Shown: piece by piece, positions 10,188 to 20,669 of the stretch
How the letters are laid out: each line of letters opens with the position of its first letter
How positions within the stretch are numbered: position 1 is the first letter of the stretch
Source: Amphiura filiformis
Lineage: Eukaryota; Echinodermata; Ophiuroidea; Amphilepidida; Amphiuridae
Reading direction: 5' to 3'
DNA length: 64,000 nucleotides
Assembly: GCF_039555335.1 (NCBI RefSeq)
Contig: NC_092635.1
Coordinates: 68,794,058 to 68,858,057 of the forward strand
Notes under the pieces: generated by a model
What the model saw: the letters and a program-made list of their open reading frames with translations, nothing else
Database searches by the model: none
Told to the model about the DNA's origin: nothing
Position numbers and translations under genes: made by a program

Positions 10188-10607
10188 CTATATAGGCCGA
10201 AGTGAATGGTGGACTGAACAATTCAAGAAAGGAACTTCTGTATCTTTGATTGCGCTAAAGCAAACATCTCGCCTCTGAAAAAGCTTGCTTATGGTGTTCA
10301 TTTGCTGAAGAATATCAGCTACAAGATGCAGTAGAGCGCAGAATTTGTAAGACGAGAGCTGCTTCATCAACCCACTGGCCGTCGGGTTCCCATATTTGGT
10401 CTCGTCTGCCAAGACTGACATCAGTGGTTCGTAGTTAGTGACCAAAGCCTTCACAGACTCACCCAAACTAAGCCATCTGATGTCAAATAATGGCTTGAAC
10501 TTGACCGCCTCCACTTCCAGCTGATCTGCCATATCTTTGAAGGCATGGAGGCGGGTGCTTGACAGCTGTATATGGCTGTAAACGGTGGCCACCATTGTTG
10601 TAACCGT
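10188..10607 (-). CDS. hAT-like transposase/ZNF862-type protein, exon 2
   Basis: Minus-strand exon that starts after a clear acceptor (TTTTTCACAG) and reads TVTTMVATVYSHIQLSSTRL, FKDMADQLEVEAVKFKP, LFDIRWLSLGESVKAL, then YEPLMSVLADET and FLNCSVHHSLRPI to a stop. The (F)D(I/V)RWLS....V..L box and the following helices match hAT-family transposase-derived proteins of the DUF4371/ZNF862/C17orf113 type. It joins exon 1 (10819-11025) in phase 0 across a 211-bp intron. The usual C-terminal hAT dimerisation region (SxxxxERxFS) is not found downstream, so the gene is either truncated here or continues in an exon I could not see. Confidence 0.7.
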   Translation of the reverse strand, partial: TVTTMVATVYSHIQLSSTRLHAFKDMADQLEVEAVKFKPLFDIRWLSLGESVKALVTNYEPLMSVLADETKYGNPTASGLMKQLSSYKFCALLHLVADILQQMNTISKLFQRRDVCFSAIKDTEVPFLNCSVHHSLRPI

Positions 10608-10818
10608 CTGTGAAAAATGTGAATATGTTATGAGTTTCGATATATGAAACGTAGCAACCTTGTGTGTGTGTGGGGGGGGTGTATATGGGGGTTGTCAGCA
10701 CGTATAGGTGTGGAGTAGTTTCAGTTTATGTCTGAATACAAGTTATTTTGCAACAAAAGCAACATTTTTTAGTATTATAATGAAAGTGTAAAGAATAGAG
10801 TATTGGAAATTATCTTAC
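10608..10818 (-). other. Intron of the hAT-like gene
   Basis: GT at 10818-10817 (CGG|GTAAGA) and AG at 10609-10608 with a T-rich tract before it. The reading frame is kept (DLR joined to TVTTMV). It contains a CA/G-rich microsatellite at about 10661-10690. Confidence 0.75.
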
Positions 10819-11025
10819 CCGCAAATCTTGTATTTGCTTGGCTACCTGGCTGACAGCAAGGTTCAGTCTGTGGCATATACAGTGGACTGCAACTGTATGA
10901 CCGTTGTCTCTGGTAAGTTTTGTAGCTACATCATTTTCTTTTCCAACCATGACACTTGCGCCATCTGATCCAAAGCCCATGACTTTTCTAACTGGTATAT
11001 TGTACTCATGCAAAACTTTCAGCAT
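10819..11025 (-). CDS. hAT-like transposase/ZNF862-type protein, exon 1 of visible part
   Basis: The minus strand encodes MLKVLHEYNIPVRKVMGFGS, DGASVMVGKENDVATKL, then VAVHCICHRLNLAVSQVAKQ. GFGSDGASVMVG and the H(C)xxHRLxLA motif are the diagnostic first half of the hAT-type RNase-H-like domain in ZNF862-like proteins (the D of SDGA is the first catalytic Asp in hAT transposases, and the CxxH belongs to the linked zinc-binding site). No stops interrupt either exon. The 5' limit is uncertain: the ATG at 11025 lies 6 bp from the start of a 215-bp tandem repeat, and earlier BED-finger or N-terminal exons are not seen. Confidence 0.72.
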
Positions 11026-11030
11026 GGTAG

Positions 11031-11660
11031 TTCAAGCACTTTAAAGAACCGGTGCAATACATGATTTTGCGGCACCCAGGTGGTAGGTGTATTACATTTG
11101 CGGTAACAGGCTTACCCCAGTTTCTCCCGTCGTGTTGTTTTCATCCTTTCAAATGTACACCCAGCATCACTGTACAGTACAAATGTATTATTTGAATAAA
11201 TGTTCATTCGGTTTTCTAAATTCAATGAAGTGAAAGCAATCTTTGTTCAAGCACTTTAAAGAACCGGTGCAATACATGATTTTGCGGCACCCAGGTGGTA
11301 GGTGTATTACATTTGCGGTAACAGGCTTACCCCAGTTTCTCCCGTCGTGTTGTCTTCATCCTTTCAAAGGTATACCCAGCATCACTGTATAGTACAAATG
11401 TATTTGAATAAATGTTCATTCGGTTTTCTAAATTCAATGAAGTGAAAGCAATCTTTGTTCAAGCACTTTAAAGAACCGGTGCAATACATGATTTTGCGGC
11501 ACCCAGGTGGTAGGTGTATTACATTTGCGGTAACAGGCTTACCCCAGTTTCTCCCGTCGTGTTGTTTTCATCCTTTCAAATGTACACCCAGCATCACTGT
11601 ACAGTATCTTAAATACTTTGGTGCCATTTATGTCATCAGGTAGTTCATTTACAATTACAG
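11031..11660. repeat. 215/212-bp tandem repeat, three copies
   Basis: Copies begin at 11031, 11246 and 11458 with TTCAAGCACTTTAAAGAACC and are nearly identical over their shared length; the third diverges after about 11610 into sequence that is shared with the copy at 11977-12225. On the minus strand the unit contains a splice-donor-like GGGGTAAGCC after a short frame (KVFKILYSDAGCTFERMK), so an exon end may have been amplified. Confidence 0.9.
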
Positions 11661-11976
11661 CATCAATGTAAGTTCATCAACAAACTTTCTTTTCTTGTGA
11701 CCTCTAGTGTTTGATTCCTTGTTGTCGAGAATTGACCAAATATCTCGGCAGGCACAGAGCTAGGTTCATCTGCAACCTACTGTCTCTATTTACTTATTTC
11801 ATCAGGCTCTTTCTTCAGTTCCCTAAAAAGATATCTATATATAGCAGTGATGTAAGTTTTTCAGTTTTTATGGATTTCCTGGGTTTTTTTTTTTTGATTC
11901 GGAATAGCAACAGTTTTTCTAACATCTTCACATGTTATCTGATGTCCCATACAAGAACATATGGGGTGCCTTAATC

Positions 11977-12225
11977 CTTTGAATAAATGTTCATTCAGCT
12001 TCCAAATTCAGTGAAGTAAAAGCAATCTTTGTTTAAGCACTTTACAGGACCGGTACAATACATGATTTTACGGCACCCAGGGGGTAGGTGCTTCACATTA
12101 TGCAGTAACAGTCTTACCCTGATTTCTCCCATATTTTGGTGTATTCTTTCTTTCAAATGTTCACCCAGCATCACTGTACATATCTTAAATACTTTGGTGC
12201 CATTTATGTCATTAGGTAGTTGCGA
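11977..12225. repeat. Diverged fourth copy of the 215-bp repeat
   Basis: It matches the units at 11031-11660 from the TTGAATAAATGTTCATTC block through to CATTTATGTCATTAGGTAG, with scattered substitutions. In this copy the minus-strand frame runs open for 85 codons (NDINGTKVFKICTVMLGEHL), ending with a donor-like GTAAGA around 12115. Confidence 0.8.
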
Positions 12226-12259
12226 CCTACACGATAGAAGGATGATCCCCATGGTCCGT

Positions 12260-14010
12260 TTGATATGAGTGCCAGACTGAGCACAGCCACAGCATCCATG
12301 GGTGCCGTCCCTCTTGAGTATTATATTAGGGTATGTTTTGGCAAGGGAAATGAGATTTTATTATGAAGAAGAATATGCTTTGCAGAGGGAGATGAAGTTT
12401 TATTGTAAAGGGGAATAAACAGCCAACTCACTGACCAGCAGGGGAACATGATATTAACTCCTCTAATTATTTCTCTCAACATCTTATGCCACGCTACCGG
12501 TCGGGTAGGAGATATGAATATTAACTAACTTGCTACCAATGGAGTCATTGTCCTTTCGTTATGATTTATTAATATTTACACTATCTACATCCTGAGTGCT
12601 TTACAGGAATGCAAGATGCTTACTAGGTATGGGGATAATTTAGCTTTAAAAGAAAAATATGACCAGGCTGGCTACGTGCTTTAAACAAAGCATGAGATTG
12701 TTTGTATGTGTTGGGTGTAACCTCATAATGTTTGCTTTATTCTATGTGTTGCCGCTATTTACTCTGCTTAGAGTCACATCCCATTTCCTTTTGTTTATAA
12801 CACATGGATATGACAATGTAACACCAGTCGATCATTTCAAGTGATATATTGAACGTGCATTAAAAATAAATTGATTTCAATAAAATACAATTACAGATTC
12901 TATTAATAAGCATTTGGTTTATTCAAGGGTTTATTCAAATCAGCATAAAGGTTTTGCTGCCTATTGTTCAAAATAATGTTACATTGAATTTACACTTGGC
13001 GATAATTTGAAAATTGATCACTTTTAAAAGCAGTGCTCCACTTGTCGCTTTTACATTGATATAATCATGAATGAAATCCAGGTTGTTTTATTCATGTAAT
13101 AGAAACAAACACCTTAAAAAATTTGTTTTTTCAGTTAAAATCAAAATTGACAAAATTAATCAATTTTGACCAAAATAATGGTTAATTTTTCTTGCATACA
13201 GCAAAATTTTTTTTTTTAAACCTAAACGTAAATCTGAGTCGCCCATGCTCGTAGAACAGTTGGGGTTGTTTTTTGGTCACCTAAAGTACAACTTTGTAAC
13301 ATTTTAACCAATTAGTGTCAATAGTGCTTTTAGAATCATAAAGGAGGGCATTAAATTATTTGCGATGTAATGTATGTGTTGTAATTTATCGTATTATATT
13401 TGACCTAATTAATGCCCTGGGCACTTAAAACAGAATGTTTTTGAGGGGCACTTCATAAAATTATGAAATAAAAGTTACAAAATGGCTTTGACATGCATAA
13501 GCATTTAAAATAGTGTATCTGAAGTTAAAATCCTGAACTGCAAGGTTTAGATGGTAATGTTGTATATATCATCAGACTTTGATGGAATTGAGTTAGCGCA
13601 TTGAAAAGGGGCATTATAGAGATCCGTATGCACAAAGCAATCTAGCCAGGTCTATCTTTAGACTTACGGTGAAGAACTTTTTGTTATATTCATGCTTTAT
13701 TCTATATTTTTGTTTTGTAGATCCTGTTAAGAGCAAATATATGGAGGCTTAATATTAGATGGCTACAGTATAATTTTTTGACTTTGCTAGGAGTAAAGGA
13801 GGAAATGAAAAGACCTGGTCTAACTTGTTTTGTGCATATGGACACTAGAGACTCTGTGCTTAGGCAGTTGCCACTATTCTTTGGTTCACTTAAAATTCAG
13901 TAGTGACATCAATGCTTTTCATGGTTGCACTGCAAACATGCCAAATATTGACCATATTAAATTTTGACTTGTCTACACATTGAAATTCCACATTGTAAAT
14001 GCTATGTAAG
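12260..14010. other. Long AT-rich gene-free stretch
   Basis: About 1.75 kb with homopolymer runs (13208-13220) and no recognisable coding frame or inverted repeat. Confidence 0.6.
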
Positions 14011-14012
14011 GC

Positions 14013-14222
14013 AAAAAAAAAAAGGTTTGTCTCAAAGCTCACGAGAAATTTAAAAACAAATGCGAAATGCGATTTTTATTTTAAATTTTTTATTCCCGAC
14101 TTTTTTTCATGGTATTTTGAGAAAAAGTCTGATTTTCCCGATTTTTTCTGGAAAAACTATGAAAAAATTTCCGCCGATTTTACAAACGCTGCAGCAAGCT
14201 TTGAGACAAACCTTTTTTTTTT
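14013..14222. mobile_element. MITE with AAGGTTTGTCTCAAAGCT ends
   Basis: Inverted ends of about 24 bp including an A/T run: AAAGGTTTGTCTCAAAGCT at 14021-14039 and AGCTTTGAGACAAACCTTT at 14198-14216. The T-rich interior gives an accidental 76-codon frame. Length about 210 bp. Confidence 0.85.
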
Positions 14223-14229
14223 GGCCTAA

Positions 14230-14460
14230 ACCTCAGCAGAAGTTCTGAGATTTTACTTCTTGTTACCAACGATGTGTATGTGTAGAAACTTCAGGGTGAA
14301 GATTTTATTATAATTTATATTGACAAAATAAATGCACCTTTTTTACTAAAAGCATTGTTTCTCAAGTTTATTTAAACCCTAGTTAAATATTTAACCTGCA
14401 GAAGCAACTTCTTTGGTCTATGTTGATTAAGTTTAATGAAAGAAAAATGAATCTGTGTGC
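14230..14460. other. Spacer without features
   Basis: Short AT-rich gap between two MITEs. Confidence 0.5.
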
Positions 14461-14462
14461 AT

Positions 14463-14718
14463 ATGTGATGCGATCAAGCAAAATCAGTCGGAACTCGGCA
14501 ATAATAATTTTTCAGTTTTCTATAGGATAGTAAAAGCATTTACAAAGCTGGATTTTGCAGAAAACCCCATTGAAATTGAACAACCAGTTCCAAAGATATG
14601 AGCAATTAAAGAGTTTCCAAAACAACAGGAAACAAAAGGAAATATTTCCTTTGTTTGGCTCTATCTCAAAATCAATATTTCCGAGTTCTGACTGATTTTG
14701 CTTGATCGCATCACATAT
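14463..14718. mobile_element. MITE with TGTGATGCGATCAAGC ends
   Basis: About 35-bp inverted arms at 14464-14498 and 14681-14716, starting TGTGATGCGATCAAGCAAAA. Only a few mismatches separate the arms. No coding capacity. Length about 255 bp. Confidence 0.9.
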
Positions 14719-14719
14719 T

Positions 14720-15350
14720 ATTGGATATTGAAATAAAAGTTACAAAATTTGGTTACAAAAATGAAGGATTGTGTCTTATCATTTTGGGTCAGTGTGAAGG
14801 AATGGAATAGTTTCTGTCCAAGCAGCTTGTGCTCCTCCGTCACTAAACAAACCGTCTAGAGCGACAAGAATATTAAATGGAAGAGTTGTTTGTACCAGTT
14901 GTTTCTGTGTTTGTACTGAACAAATGACTCATTCATTGATGCTGCCACATTCATGACATTGTAAACTGAATGTGCCTTGAGCAAACAAAATAATACTATA
15001 TGTCATCAAAAGTAGACCGTTTTGACAGGTTAGTTTATTCATGTGTCACCACCACTTCATAGCCCTGGTACCTGGTGCAATAAGTATTTGTACTCTCAGG
15101 CATTGAGGAGGGGGCTTTATTTGGCAAGCCTCAGATGGCAGGGTGGGGGGGAAGGATTTTTGGCAGGGCAGAAGGGGGGTCAAGCAATTTTGGCACATAT
15201 TTTTTGGGCACCTTTTCGATAATACATTTTTTACAGTCCATTTTCCCCAGGAGACCAAAATATGGGGGATTGGTGCCCCCCCCATCTACAAATGTGGGGG
15301 GAAATGTCCCCCACCAGGATTACATTTCCCCCAGAATTGACTCCCATGTA
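14720..15350. other. Gene-free, with a G-rich tract
   Basis: 15100-15330 is rich in G and C runs and gives overlapping accidental frames on both strands; no gene is supported. Confidence 0.5.
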
Positions 15351-15352
15351 TA

Positions 15353-16228
15353 CAGGGTGTTCCAGAAAAAATTACCGGGCGAATGAATTTGGACGTAAGT
15401 CGAGAAATAGACCTCAGAATCCAAAAATCTAAACATCGGCGTGTAGCCCATTTTATTCTGCATCCTATATGTCAATTTTACTGGAATCAGTTTCTTGCAG
15501 AACATTTAATTAGGTTTTGTTCACATTTGAAAAACCTGCACAATATTGAAAATGAAAGGTTGCATGTAAGAAGATGTTCGGTACTTGTAAATATCTTTTT
15601 TCGTTAATGTTGACATTAATGTTGCATAAAGAATTATTGCATAAAAAATTCCAGCTGGCTAAAAACAAATTCTCACACACATTGAATTGTAATGCAAAGT
15701 TTAAATCTTTTATAACTTCAACATTAATGTTGCATGGTATCAAAAATCACACATAAACTGTACAAGCACTTGATCATTGTCATTCTTGGCTTAAATGTTC
15801 TTTGGAATGTTAAAATATAACATATTTGCACAGCCTAAAAAATTAAAGTTGGAAAGCTTCCATTTGCAGAAATCAAAGTTTTCTTGGACAAACTGTTATT
15901 CATCTTCAGTGAAAGAATGAATAACATAACACCGTCAGATTATAAAATAGATAATGTGGATTAAATTGAATGAGATAGACAAACTTTAGGAAGCGGTGAG
16001 CGAGTATTAAAAAGCGCCTGTGATCAAACTTGGAATGAACTGCATTGATGGGCGCATTATGCAATTGTTAATTTCTTCGCAACCAGTCAAACGAATCAAA
16101 TAAAAATTTTGTAACTGATGCACAATAAAATAGGCTATGCGCTACATTTTAATTTTTTTGATTCTGATGTCTACTTCTCGACTTTCGTTCAATTTTATTC
16201 ACTCAGTAATTTTTTATGGGACACCCTG
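15353..16228. mobile_element. mariner-like non-autonomous element, 876 bp
   Basis: The ends CAGGGTGTTCCAGAAAAAAT-type (15353, flanked by TA) and ATTTTTTATGGGACACCCTG (ending 16228, flanked by TA) form about 40-bp imperfect inverted repeats. The CAGGGTGTCCC terminus and TA target duplication are typical of Tc1/mariner-type MITEs. The interior has TTAATGTTGCAT repeats (15619, 15724) but no transposase. Confidence 0.85.
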
Positions 16229-16234
16229 TACATC

Positions 16235-17285
16235 TAAAAATTAAATGGGTCATTCTTTCAGCAACCCTTGTATGTATTAATAACTTGCAAAAGATGTTAT
16301 CAGTTTCAATAACTGGCTAACTGTACAAGCTCCAATAGGAAACTGAAACCTGTTGTAGCATTTGGTACCAAGAAATGAATGGTAAACCTGGCTTATGTTC
16401 AAGTTTTGTATTATTCTCACTCCTGCTGTGCCTGTCATTTGGCAATTATTAGTATACAAGTGTTAGTTTTCAAAACTATTTGCATGCAAGTTTGAATTGA
16501 AAGAAGGAAATCATGTGATACACCCATAGGAGCCCAGGTTACGGAGATCAGATATTTAGGAAGATAAAATGTGTGAAAGAAAATAAATTTGTTTTAAGTT
16601 TTGCTTTAATATATAAGTTTTTTAATTAGTATTATTTCAAACCTTGATGTCAAAAATAGTGTGATGCATACAAACAATACAATAAATGTACTACAATAAA
16701 TGAGCTGTTGATTGATTTTTATGCCATACATGTATATAATGTAATTCAATTCAGTTACATGTTCATCAGATAATGTGCATGCTTTATATATGTGACCAGA
16801 TCTGATCCAAGTCAGCAATAATGAAACTTGAGTTATAGGCAAAAAGTGAGGAGTAAAAACAAAAGAAAATGGACATATCAAAGGTTCATAACTTTGTAGT
16901 CAAGTATTCAAGACACCATATAGGATGCAACATAAGTGTGGGTGCTGATCAACTTAGTATATCTCAATTTGAAAATGTCCTACTTTGGCCTGAGTAGATC
17001 AGATCGGATCACATTTGATGTAAGAATACATGTCCAATACAACAAGAATGGTTGTTGCTATATAAGTAGGGTAAATTGAGGCATATAGCCCCTGAAGCTT
17101 GGAACCCACTGATATGAAATTGTAGGTCCACAAACTCACTGCTAGTACAAATTTCATTCCATCTGCAATTTGTAGTCCAGGACCTTTTCCATATAAACCA
17201 AGAAAGTGGTTTGAGGATATTTTGCCACAGACTTTTTATTAGAAAATGTAACAGATTTTCTTTGGTCCTAGACAGATCTCTGCAA
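16235..17285. other. Gene-free AT-rich stretch
   Basis: No supported frame. An AGATCTGATC/GATCAGATCGGATC pair lies at 16798 and 16998. Confidence 0.5.
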
Positions 17286-17290
17286 ATCCC

Positions 17291-17524
17291 TTAAAGAGTA
17301 AGCCATGCCAGAGCAGTTCTTCTGGGGTGATCCAAACCTGCCTGTTTATCAAATTAATCAGTGACAATGGTATCTCTGAATTTGAAGGTGCTAATTGATG
17401 TTTAATGTTATTGAATCAATTATCACCTGTTAAATTCAGAGATAACCTTGTCACTGATTAATTTGATAACCAGGCAGGTTAGGTTTACCCCAGAAGAACT
17501 GCTCTGATGGGGCTTCCTCTTTAA
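17291..17524. mobile_element. Foldback MITE family 1 (GCCAGAGCAGTTCTTC)
   Basis: Long arms, about 95 bp each (17291-17390 and 17425-17524), are inverted copies of each other with ends TTAAAGAG. A second, internally deleted member is at 45837-46033. No coding capacity. Confidence 0.9.
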
Positions 17525-18045
17525 AGTAAACTGTAAACAAGCACCTAACATTACTGCATAAATAAAATATAGGCATAAATATAATACATCTTAAGCTTAT
17601 TACAACTTTGGTTTCATCTGTGCAAATACTAAATGCTTTGTTTAATTCAATCTTACATTCAAACTATGTCATGATATTGCACTAATATTATGGATTATGT
17701 CAAAACTACTTATGTACATGTTAAACCAAAGAACTTTTAACACCGGGAGAACTCAGGACTTTGTATTAAAAATGGCCCCATATACAAACATAAGCGCCAA
17801 TCTGGCTTAAAATGTGGGTGGAAAAATCGGCTTGATGTCAAAAAGTGACGACCATGTATACAAAACTGAAGCTGTTTGGGGAAAACCAGGGAATGGAAAA
17901 TCTGCAATTAGATTGTCACTTCTCACTCAGGGACAAAAATCATGTATCAGAAACATTTTGTTGAATTATCTGATATTATTGGCCTATATTGGATTATTAT
18001 GCATTGGGATTAAAATAGTGTTATGAAATCGTAGTGAATATCCTG
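17525..18045. other. No gene seen
   Basis: AT-rich spacer between two foldback elements. Confidence 0.5.
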
Positions 18046-18050
18046 CTTGT

Positions 18051-18190
18051 TACACCCCATGGAAGACATAACCTTAATCTTCCACACAGGGGTTGTGAAT
18101 TTCAAATAGGGTTACCTGAATGGGTGACTCTATTTGAAATTTTCACCTCTGTGTGGGAGATTTTAGGTAATGTCTTTCATTGGGGGTGTA
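18051..18190. mobile_element. Foldback MITE family 2 (ACACCCCATGGAAGAC)
   Basis: About 62-bp arms, ACACCCCATGGAAGACAT at the left and the inverted partner ending TTGGGGGTGT at the right, with a short loop near 18115. A related copy lies at 46713-46866. Confidence 0.88.
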
Positions 18191-18199
18191 TGGCTATCA

Positions 18200-18615
18200 A
18201 CTTCAATAGCCCATTATTATTTTCCTGTCCATTAGTGGTATGAAAGCTTATGAAAAAATGGCCAAGTCCCGAGTTCTACCAGTACCAATAAAACCCTTTT
18301 GTTTTACCAACTGGCATATACTAGAGCTAAAAAGTAAAATAAACCGGTAACAACTGACCAGCAGAGGTACCTTTTCTAAACTAGAGTAATACTGTTGAAA
18401 TTATAACATGCAACATTTGCAACCAGCACACTGTGTAGTATGCATACAAGCATAATGTAATGTTTCCTGGAACTGGCTTATCTGGTCTGTAGTAATGGTT
18501 GTGATCTGTTTTTGAAAAATGGGGTGGGGAGAAAATTGTCATAGATTGGACTATGTTGACTTGTTGGGCATTTCAGATCCAGCTGAATTTCATAGGTCAA
18601 ACCAATTAATAAAAC
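18200..18615. other. No gene seen
   Basis: Short chance frames only. Confidence 0.5.
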
Positions 18616-18620
18616 CATTT

Positions 18621-18910
18621 ATAAGGCCCATGTCACTTGGGGATAACACGGTAAATCGCCCAAAACCGACAATTGCTGTAAATTGCTGGAAATTATGCTA
18701 AATTGTGACCGATCACTATGAATCATGTTACATTTTGATAAATCACAGCAAACTGAGGTAAATTTTACAAAATTGTTTCAAATTTTTGTCAAACGGCTAA
18801 AATCCAAAAAATCTGCTAAGAAAGCTTAAAATCTGCAAAATGGCGATAAATTTAGCAAAACTAATGTGCGATTTACCACGTTTTCCCATGTGACATGGGG
18901 CCTTTTATAA
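18621..18910. mobile_element. MITE with AAGGCCCCATGTCAC ends
   Basis: Inverted ends of about 45 bp (18621-18665 and 18866-18910), reading ATAAGGCCCATGTCAC on the left; the interior repeats TAAATC/TAAATTG motifs on both strands. Length 290 bp. Confidence 0.85.
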
Positions 18911-19022
18911 CTACATTTTTTGGACAAAACCAATCAATAAGCCTCTAAAATATTGATATAAAATCTGCATGGCAGATTGTTTGAATACTGTAGTGTTTTA
19001 GAGAGGAGTTGAAAACAGAAAG

Positions 19023-19363
19023 TTTTATCCAGTAAACACAACGCATTTTGGTATTGGTCAAAACATTAATAACATTTAAATGTCGGGTTATATAAAGGTC
19101 ATTCAAACGTTTTATATGAAAACAAAACACTACATTAACATTTTGAACATGTGTTCAAAAATGTTATTGAAAATCAATTTGTGGCAAACAGTTTTGCAAA
19201 ATATTTTGTCAACATTTAAATAACATTTTGTTAGAATGTTTTGCAGCAAGTTTTTGAAGATTATTTAAATGTTTATACCATTTATTATACCCTTTATATA
19301 ACCCGGTATTTAAACATTTCTTGTAAAACGTTTTGTGTTTGCTGAGTAAAGAGTTGGATAAAA
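19023..19363. mobile_element. Foldback element of the AACACAAAACGTTTT type
   Basis: Imperfect inverted arms start TTTTATCC and contain AGTAAACACAACGC on the left and the inverse of CAGCAAACACAAAACG on the right. TATATAAAGG and CTTTATATAA are paired inside. A related piece is at 36139-36240. Confidence 0.65.
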
Positions 19364-19510
19364 TGATTAATGGTCTGTATTACCTTAAAGCAACATTGTG
19401 AGATTTGTTTATGATGATAACATCAATTGTTTCCAAACTGATGTTACAATCATTCATGAAGTGCATTGAATTGTCCTAAAATACCATGTTAATAAATAAG
19501 CCTGGGTACA

Positions 19511-19869
19511 TTAAGGGGGTACTACACCCTTGCCAAATCTTGTGCCTATTTTTGCATTTTTCTCAAAAATTATAGCACATTGGGAACAAGTAAGATATGT
19601 ATATTATAGGGGCAAGGACTACAACTACTGCACTAGAAATTTTATTTCAGCACAGACAACAGTTTTGGAGTTACAGTCAAAAATGAGGGAAACCAGTATT
19701 TGATCAATAAATCAATAACTACTTGCTTAGAGTTGCTGAATTCTCAGTACAGTAGTTGTAGTCCTTGCCCCTAAAATATACATATCTTACTTGTCACCAA
19801 CGTGCTATAATTTTTGAGAAAATTGCAAAAATAGGCACAAAATTGGACAGGGGTGTAGTACCCCCTTAA
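19511..19869. mobile_element. MITE family 3, complete, TTAA-flanked
   Basis: The ends TTAAGGGGGTACTACACCC and GGGGTGTAGTACCCCCTTAA (outermost TTAA shared) and long internal inverted arms (GCCTATTTTTGCATTTTTCT and its partner) make a near palindromic 359-bp element. TTAA at both ends suggests a piggyBac-type target duplication. A partial copy is at 8831-9064. Confidence 0.9.
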
Positions 19870-19874
19870 TTGCC

Positions 19875-20418
19875 ACAAAATCCAGGGTTTGTATTTTACC
19901 TCTGAAATCTAGAAGTAAATTTCACAATTTTTACAGCCTTGCATAATAAGCTCTGCTCAACTTGTGCAGCAGTTTGCTTTCACATTACCTCATTAAATTT
20001 GCTTAAAATCAAATATCTACATATAAATATATAGAAAGTATGTAATCAATCATGGTGACCCAAGGAATGCAGCTCTTTATAGGTACAGTACCCTTATCAG
20101 CCTACATTAGAATGAACCTTTGCAGCCAGGATCAGCTCCCTGAGTTTTTATGTGGATAAACCAAGACAATTATTTTTCTCTTGTAATGTTTTTGAGCAAA
20201 CATATATATATTTCTGCCCACCCAATATAGACAACACATTGATTTTGTATATTTGTATAAGATTGATAAATTGGGGTACCAAGGTGATGACATGGGGCGC
20301 CCATTGCAAGGCAATTGCGTACCGTCTCAATTCCAGCTCTCCTCAAATTACTAAATTTGAAATTACCCCTCCATCATAAATTCATCCTTTTCACAAACAA
20401 ACAAACATCTACCCTGCA
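19875..20418. other. No gene seen
   Basis: Accidental 75-codon frame only. Confidence 0.5.
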
Positions 20419-20426
20419 CTAAAAGT

Positions 20427-20657
20427 CAGTGGCGGCGCCACAGGGAGGGGGGCATGGGTGAATGCCCTCCCAGTCCGAACTCTTGCCTCCCCCTGTTTCC
20501 CTCCCCCCCCCCCCTAACGTAACAACCCAAAATTGTGAAAATTTCCACTTTTTGTGACAATTTTGCTCAAAATTTGTTCGATTTGCCCCCTGTAGTTCAC
20601 TTTTCCCCCCTCCCCATGCCCCCACCCCCCGCCAAAAAAATCCTGGCGCCTCCACTG
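20427..20657. mobile_element. hAT-type MITE with CAGTGGCGGCGCCA ends
   Basis: The ends CAGTGGCGGCGCCA and TGGCGCCTCCACTG are inverted. They are flanked by CTAAAAGT (20419-20426) and CTAATAGT (20658-20665), a 7-of-8 match that fits the 8-bp target duplication of hAT elements. C/G runs fill the interior; no coding capacity. Confidence 0.85.
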
Positions 20658-20669
20658 CTAATAGTCCTG

